A stretch of DNA of 8,845 nucleotides from Alloprevotella tannerae. Lineage in GTDB: Bacteria; Bacteroidota; Bacteroidia; Bacteroidales; Bacteroidaceae. Shown here one piece after another: positions 6,796 to 8,845 of the stretch (within the stretch, counting starts at the first letter, position 1; each line of letters begins with the position of its first letter). Both the position numbers and the translations under genes were made by a program. The notes under the pieces are model-generated. The model searched no databases. It had not been told where the DNA came from and saw only the letters and a list, made by a program, of their open reading frames with translations. The stretch lies in the NCBI GenBank assembly GCA_015259305.1, contig JABZGO010000063.1:1-8845 (forward strand), written 5' to 3'.

Positions 6796-6878
6796 GCTTT
6801 ATTATTTCTCACGAGACGCTGCCTACAGAAAGAAGAACGAGGACATCGAAAAGGATGCCGGCTACGATTCTTATACAT
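6786..6878 (-). CDS. Candidate 30-codon leader ORF overlapping the rlpA start
   Basis: On the minus strand an ATG at 6878-6876 opens 30 codons ending in TAA at 6788-6786. The frame overlaps the first codons of rlpA, whose ATG is at 6795-6793. The predicted peptide starts MYKNRSRHPF, is rich in Arg and ends in KACI. It lies wholly inside the predicted rlpA leader transcript. The overlap would allow translational coupling. A 30-codon open frame is also common by chance, and I recognise no family, so this is a candidate only. Confidence 0.2.
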   Translation of the reverse strand: MYKNRSRHPFRCPRSSFCRQRLVRNNKACI

Positions 6879-6935
6879 GAGCACTCCTAAAGCAATTGGA
6901 GCACTTACAGACTATAGGTTTTCCTACAACGAGAA

Positions 6936-6958
6936 GGCTGTAGCAGGCTACAAGAGCC
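6936..6958 (-). repeat. Hairpin in the rlpA 5' leader
   Basis: TGTAGC (6939-6944) and GCTACA (6947-6952) are complementary, and the outer GGC (6936-6938) and GCC (6956-6958) can pair across a 3-base bulge. A second small stem, TAGG-TTTT-CCTA (6915-6926), lies next to it. Both fall in the first 65 or so bases of the predicted rlpA transcript. They may shape the 5' UTR; no known riboswitch was recognised. Confidence 0.35.
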
Positions 6959-6982
6959 GGGTCTGCGTGATGTTTATGGGTG

Positions 6983-7013
6983 CAAAGGTAAGATTTTCAT
7001 CGCGTTTAGCCAA
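6983..7013 (-). promoter_or_regulatory. Bacteroidota-type promoter for the rlpA-like gene
   Basis: Read on the minus strand, TACCTTTG at 6990-6983 is an exact -7 box (TAnnTTTG). A TTG at 7013-7011 lies 20 bases upstream, the expected distance for the -33 element, and a second TTG sits at 7018-7016. Transcription should start near 6976-6978, giving a leader of about 180 bases before the rlpA ATG. Both elements, the spacing, the orientation and the intergenic position agree. Confidence 0.72.
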
Positions 7014-7018
7014 GCCAA

Positions 7019-7278
7019 GCTTGTCCTTTTTCTCCTTTTAACCTTTACGGATGGACCGCGTTTCGTGCTCAGTTGCACGAGAAAAGCAGGGGTTCTCACC
7101 GATACCGGAGGGCGGCAACTTTAACAAATACGGAGTAGGCAAGCGCGCATCGTGCGTAGCTGACGGGCGGGAAAAACAAAAAGCCAAACATTTCGCAAAC
7201 AAATCAGAAATAGTCTTGCAATGTGCAGGATTTAACAAAGAACAAGAAGTTTAAAATCTTAAAGCGATAGGAATGGCG
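7019..7278. other. Unassigned part of the divergent rlpA / WYL-regulator spacer
   Basis: The stretch between the rlpA promoter and the promoter of the WYL regulator (about 260 bases) has no recognised gene. A 67-codon plus-strand frame (7051-7254) and an overlapping minus-strand frame (7038-7238) are both open. The former contains PEGGNFNKYGVG and a Lys-rich second half, but no domain I can name. The last third is A-rich (around 7170-7260). A TTTAACAAA motif occurs twice (7120-7128 and 7230-7238). It could be a tiny gene, an intergenic repeat or a regulatory spacer; the sequence does not decide. Confidence 0.4.
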
Positions 7279-7286
7279 TAACTTTG
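7279..7286 (+). promoter_or_regulatory. -7 promoter box for the WYL-domain regulator gene
   Basis: TAACTTTG at 7279-7286 matches the Bacteroidota -7 consensus exactly and is 41 bases before the ATG at 7328. The -33 position has no exact TTTG; TTTAA at 7250 and CTTAAAG at 7258 are the nearest candidates, so the upstream element is poor. Transcription would start near 7293, leaving a leader of about 35 bases. Confidence 0.6.
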
Positions 7287-7289
7287 CCG

Positions 7290-7316
7290 ATCTCTTTTAT
7301 CACCCTCAATAGAGAT
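7290..7316 (+). promoter_or_regulatory. Inverted repeat at the predicted start of transcription, possible operator
   Basis: ATCTCT (7290-7295) and AGAGAT (7311-7316) are perfect reverse complements with 15 bases between them, a centre-to-centre distance of 21 bases or two helical turns. They bracket the predicted transcription start of the WYL regulator gene. This is where an autorepressing HTH dimer might bind. It is an inference from position and symmetry only. Confidence 0.35.
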
Positions 7317-7327
7317 TAGAAGAATTC

Positions 7328-8338
7328 ATGACAGAAGTCCTTACAGATTCAGAGAAGTTTAAGAAGCAGTTGCGTTTAATCGTACTCTTAACCAACAATG
7401 CTCCGCTCTCAGTCGACGAAATCAGCCGTCAGCTGCGAATGGGCCGGCGTTCGGTTTATAGATATATAGATGAGCTGCGCAAGGCCGGATTCATACTGAA
7501 GAAGTCGGGCACGCGTTATTTCATCGACCATCATTCGCCCTTTTTCTCTCAGGTGACGCAGTTCGTTCACTTTACCGACGACGAGGCTGTCACGATGAAC
7601 CAGATCCTAAATACGATCTACGACGATTCTCCACGCATTCGCCATCTACGAGAAAAGCTGGCGCGCTACTACGATGTAAATTTCATTGCACGCGTTGAGT
7701 CTGACGAATTATTAGCTAAAAATTTGAGCGTCCTTTATGAAGGCGTACAGACCGAAAGGGCCTGCATATTACACGATTACTATTCGCCCAACAGCAAGCA
7801 GACGAGCGATCGCATCGTCGAACCTTTCCTTTTCTTGAATGGCAATAGCGAAGTGAGATGCTACGAGCTGGCATCGGGTACAAACAAGACGTTTAAGATC
7901 AGCCGCGCACGGAGTGTGGAGCTGCTTGATCTGCAATGGTCTTACAAAGATCGGCACGCAGCTTTCTATACTGACCTTTTCCGCTTTTCGGGAGAGCGTC
8001 TGTGGCGCGTCAAGTTGATCCTAGGCCCGTTGGCGGCCGATTTATTAGTACAGTCGGCACCTAAAGCGAAAGATCTGATGGTAGTCTTAGACGATGGGCG
8101 CTACTTTTTGGAGACTGACGTTTGTAGCCTCAAAGGCGTAGGGCGTTTTGTGTTAGGATTATATGATGATATTGACGTCTTCGATTCGCCCGAATTAGAA
8201 GAATATCTGGCCTTCCGCATCGCAGATATGCAGCAGAAGATCAGCAAGGGGCGCAGCGTTACGCCAACGATGCAGAAGGAGATTCAGCACACCATCGAGC
8301 AGACACAAGAGGCTGAAAATGTAGCTGGCAATACTTAA
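7328..8338 (+). CDS. HTH-WYL domain transcriptional regulator (YafY/DeoR-like)
   Basis: This is a DNA-binding regulator of the family with an N-terminal winged HTH, a ligand- or nucleic acid-sensing WYL domain and a C-terminal WCX dimerisation extension. The 336-residue product has an HTH_11-type region at about 14-66, with SVDEISRQLRMGRRSVYRYIDELRKAGF as helices 2 and 3 (the latter the recognition helix). The WYL domain lies at about 130-215, with VEPFLFLNGN then RCYELASGTNKTFKISRARSVELLD. The WCX segment lies at about 230-310, ending GLYDDIDVFDSPELEEYLAFRI. The signature W-Y-L tripeptide reads Cys178-Tyr179-Glu180, a degenerate form. The ATG has an in-frame TAG six codons upstream and an A-rich leader. 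It is divergent from rlpA and convergent with the metallopeptidase gene. The targets are unknown; autoregulation is plausible. WYL regulators can control defence islands, but no such genes are visible here. Confidence 0.9.
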   Translation: MTEVLTDSEKFKKQLRLIVLLTNNAPLSVDEISRQLRMGRRSVYRYIDELRKAGFILKKSGTRYFIDHHSPFFSQVTQFVHFTDDEAVTMNQILNTIYDDSPRIRHLREKLARYYDVNFIARVESDELLAKNLSVLYEGVQTERACILHDYYSPNSKQTSDRIVEPFLFLNGNSEVRCYELASGTNKTFKISRARSVELLDLQWSYKDRHAAFYTDLFRFSGERLWRVKLILGPLAADLLVQSAPKAKDLMVVLDDGRYFLETDVCSLKGVGRFVLGLYDDIDVFDSPELEEYLAFRIADMQQKISKGRSVTPTMQKEIQHTIEQTQEAENVAGNT

Positions 8339-8369
8339 CACACACTTTCTGACAACCCATTGCGGAAGG

Positions 8370-8389
8370 TGCCGACCTAATAGTCGGCA
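8370..8389. terminator. Short hairpin covering the stop codon of the metallopeptidase gene
   Basis: TGCCGAC (8370-8376) and GTCGGCA (8383-8389) form a perfect 7-bp stem around the loop CTAATA. The loop contains the minus-strand stop codon (8379-8377), and the hairpin lies 31 bases after the stop of the converging plus-strand gene. Neither side has a T-tract, so termination efficiency is uncertain. Its place between two convergent genes favours a bidirectional terminator or an RNA 3' end. Confidence 0.5.
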
Positions 8390-8845
8390 AGGGGCGTCGT
8401 AGCTTTTTCGCTCGGTGCCCCTAAGGAGCGGGCGAAGGCTTTCATCTCCAATTCCAACTGATGGCCGCGGCCATCGGTGAGTCGGTCTACTTCCTGCCAG
8501 AAGCGGGGCCCGTGGTTCATTTCTCGCAAATGGGCAAGTTCGTGCTTGATGACATAATCAATCAAATGCGACGGCGCCAGCATAAGCCAAAGCGATAGGT
8601 TAATATTGCCCAGCGATGAGCAACTCCCCCAACGCCCCCCAAGATTCTTTATGGTCAGGCGATGATAAGTAAAACCATAGGTCTGCGCGATATCAGCCAA
8701 GCGTGGCGTAAGGTAAGCTTGCGCTTGGCGGCGCAAGGTCTCGACAACCACTTTACGCAGCCAAATTTTCCCTTCGAGCGAAGTATAGCCCTCTTCGGTA
8801 GGCAAAAAGATCGTGACCTTCTTGCCTTCCCGCGCCAAGCGCGCT
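8377..8845 (-). CDS. YgjP-family (DUF45/WLM) zinc metallopeptidase (N-terminus beyond window edge)
   Basis: This is a predicted cytoplasmic zinc metallopeptidase of the YgjP/WLM (DUF45) group; its substrate is not established in general. The frame is still open at base 8845. A TTG at 8838 could be read as a start, but family members are usually about 230-240 residues and have an N-terminal beta-sheet region that is missing here. I therefore treat the gene as truncated by the window. Numbering from that TTG, the visible part has the family block RWGSCSS (69-75) and the gluzincin-like motif HELAHLREMNH, with His99, Glu100, His103 and His109 as the likely zinc ligands and catalytic Glu. It ends with a TAG at 8379-8377. 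It converges on the WYL regulator gene with a 38-base gap, and no functional link is evident. Confidence 0.92.
   Translation of the reverse strand, partial: ARLAREGKKVTIFLPTEEGYTSLEGKIWLRKVVVETLRRQAQAYLTPRLADIAQTYGFTYHRLTIKNLGGRWGSCSSLGNINLSLWLMLAPSHLIDYVIKHELAHLREMNHGPRFWQEVDRLTDGRGHQLELEMKAFARSLGAPSEKATTPLADY

Noticed and set aside
6790..7041. 83-codon plus-strand frame containing GAKVRFSSRLAKPS
   Set aside because: The GAKV segment is simply the complement of the minus-strand -7 box and leader; the frame is antisense to the rlpA leader and has no promoter of its own.
5804..7327. tRNA, riboswitch or CRISPR in the two long spacers
   Set aside because: No T-loop GTTCRANYC with matching acceptor stem, no spaced direct repeats, and no recognised riboswitch core were found by eye.
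7328..8845. Possible defence island signalled by a WYL regulator
   Set aside because: The only neighbours seen are an RlpA-like protein and a YgjP-type peptidase, both common chromosomal genes; no nuclease, cyclase, BREX, CBASS or toxin gene is visible.

Overview
The window comes from the chromosome of a member of the Bacteroidota, most likely the order Bacteroidales. Three things point there: the gene order murG-murC-ftsQ-ftsA-ftsZ with no ddl or murB between murC and ftsQ; an FtsA with a long charged C-terminal extension; and start codons preceded by A-rich leaders rather than clear Shine-Dalgarno sequences. Two intergenic promoters also fit the Bacteroidota -7 consensus TAnnTTTG. Base composition looks close to balanced. 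Genus cannot be fixed from this sequence.

Layout. Positions 1-5803 are the distal half of the division and cell wall (dcw) cluster, all on the plus strand: the 3' two thirds of murG (cut by the window edge), then complete murC, ftsQ, ftsA and ftsZ, with gaps of 25 to 89 bases. MurG and MurC act in cytoplasmic peptidoglycan precursor synthesis (lipid II and UDP-MurNAc-L-Ala). FtsQ is the bitopic divisome scaffold. FtsA tethers FtsZ to the membrane, and FtsZ forms the GTP-dependent ring. A GC-rich region of about 380 bases follows, with a long imperfect hairpin right after ftsZ and a perfect 14-bp hairpin at its far end. That hairpin separates the dcw cluster from a convergent minus-strand gene for an exported RlpA-like double-psi beta-barrel protein (6187-6795). 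The RlpA-like gene has a good promoter about 190 bases upstream of its start and therefore a long leader.

From 7328 to 8338 a plus-strand gene, divergent from rlpA, encodes an HTH-WYL-WCX transcriptional regulator with its own -7 box and an inverted repeat near the predicted transcription start. It converges on a minus-strand gene for a YgjP-type (DUF45/WLM) metallopeptidase whose N-terminus lies beyond the right edge. A short hairpin covers that gene's stop codon.

Overall this is an ordinary core-genome region. I see no mobile element, CRISPR array, tRNA, rRNA or defence cassette, and no clear new multi-gene system. The points worth a second look are local: the FtsA and FtsZ C-terminal tails, an RlpA protein with Ser at the position of the catalytic Glu, the structured spacer after ftsZ, the long rlpA leader with a 30-codon overlapping ORF, a possible operator before the WYL gene, and an unexplained spacer at 7042-7260.
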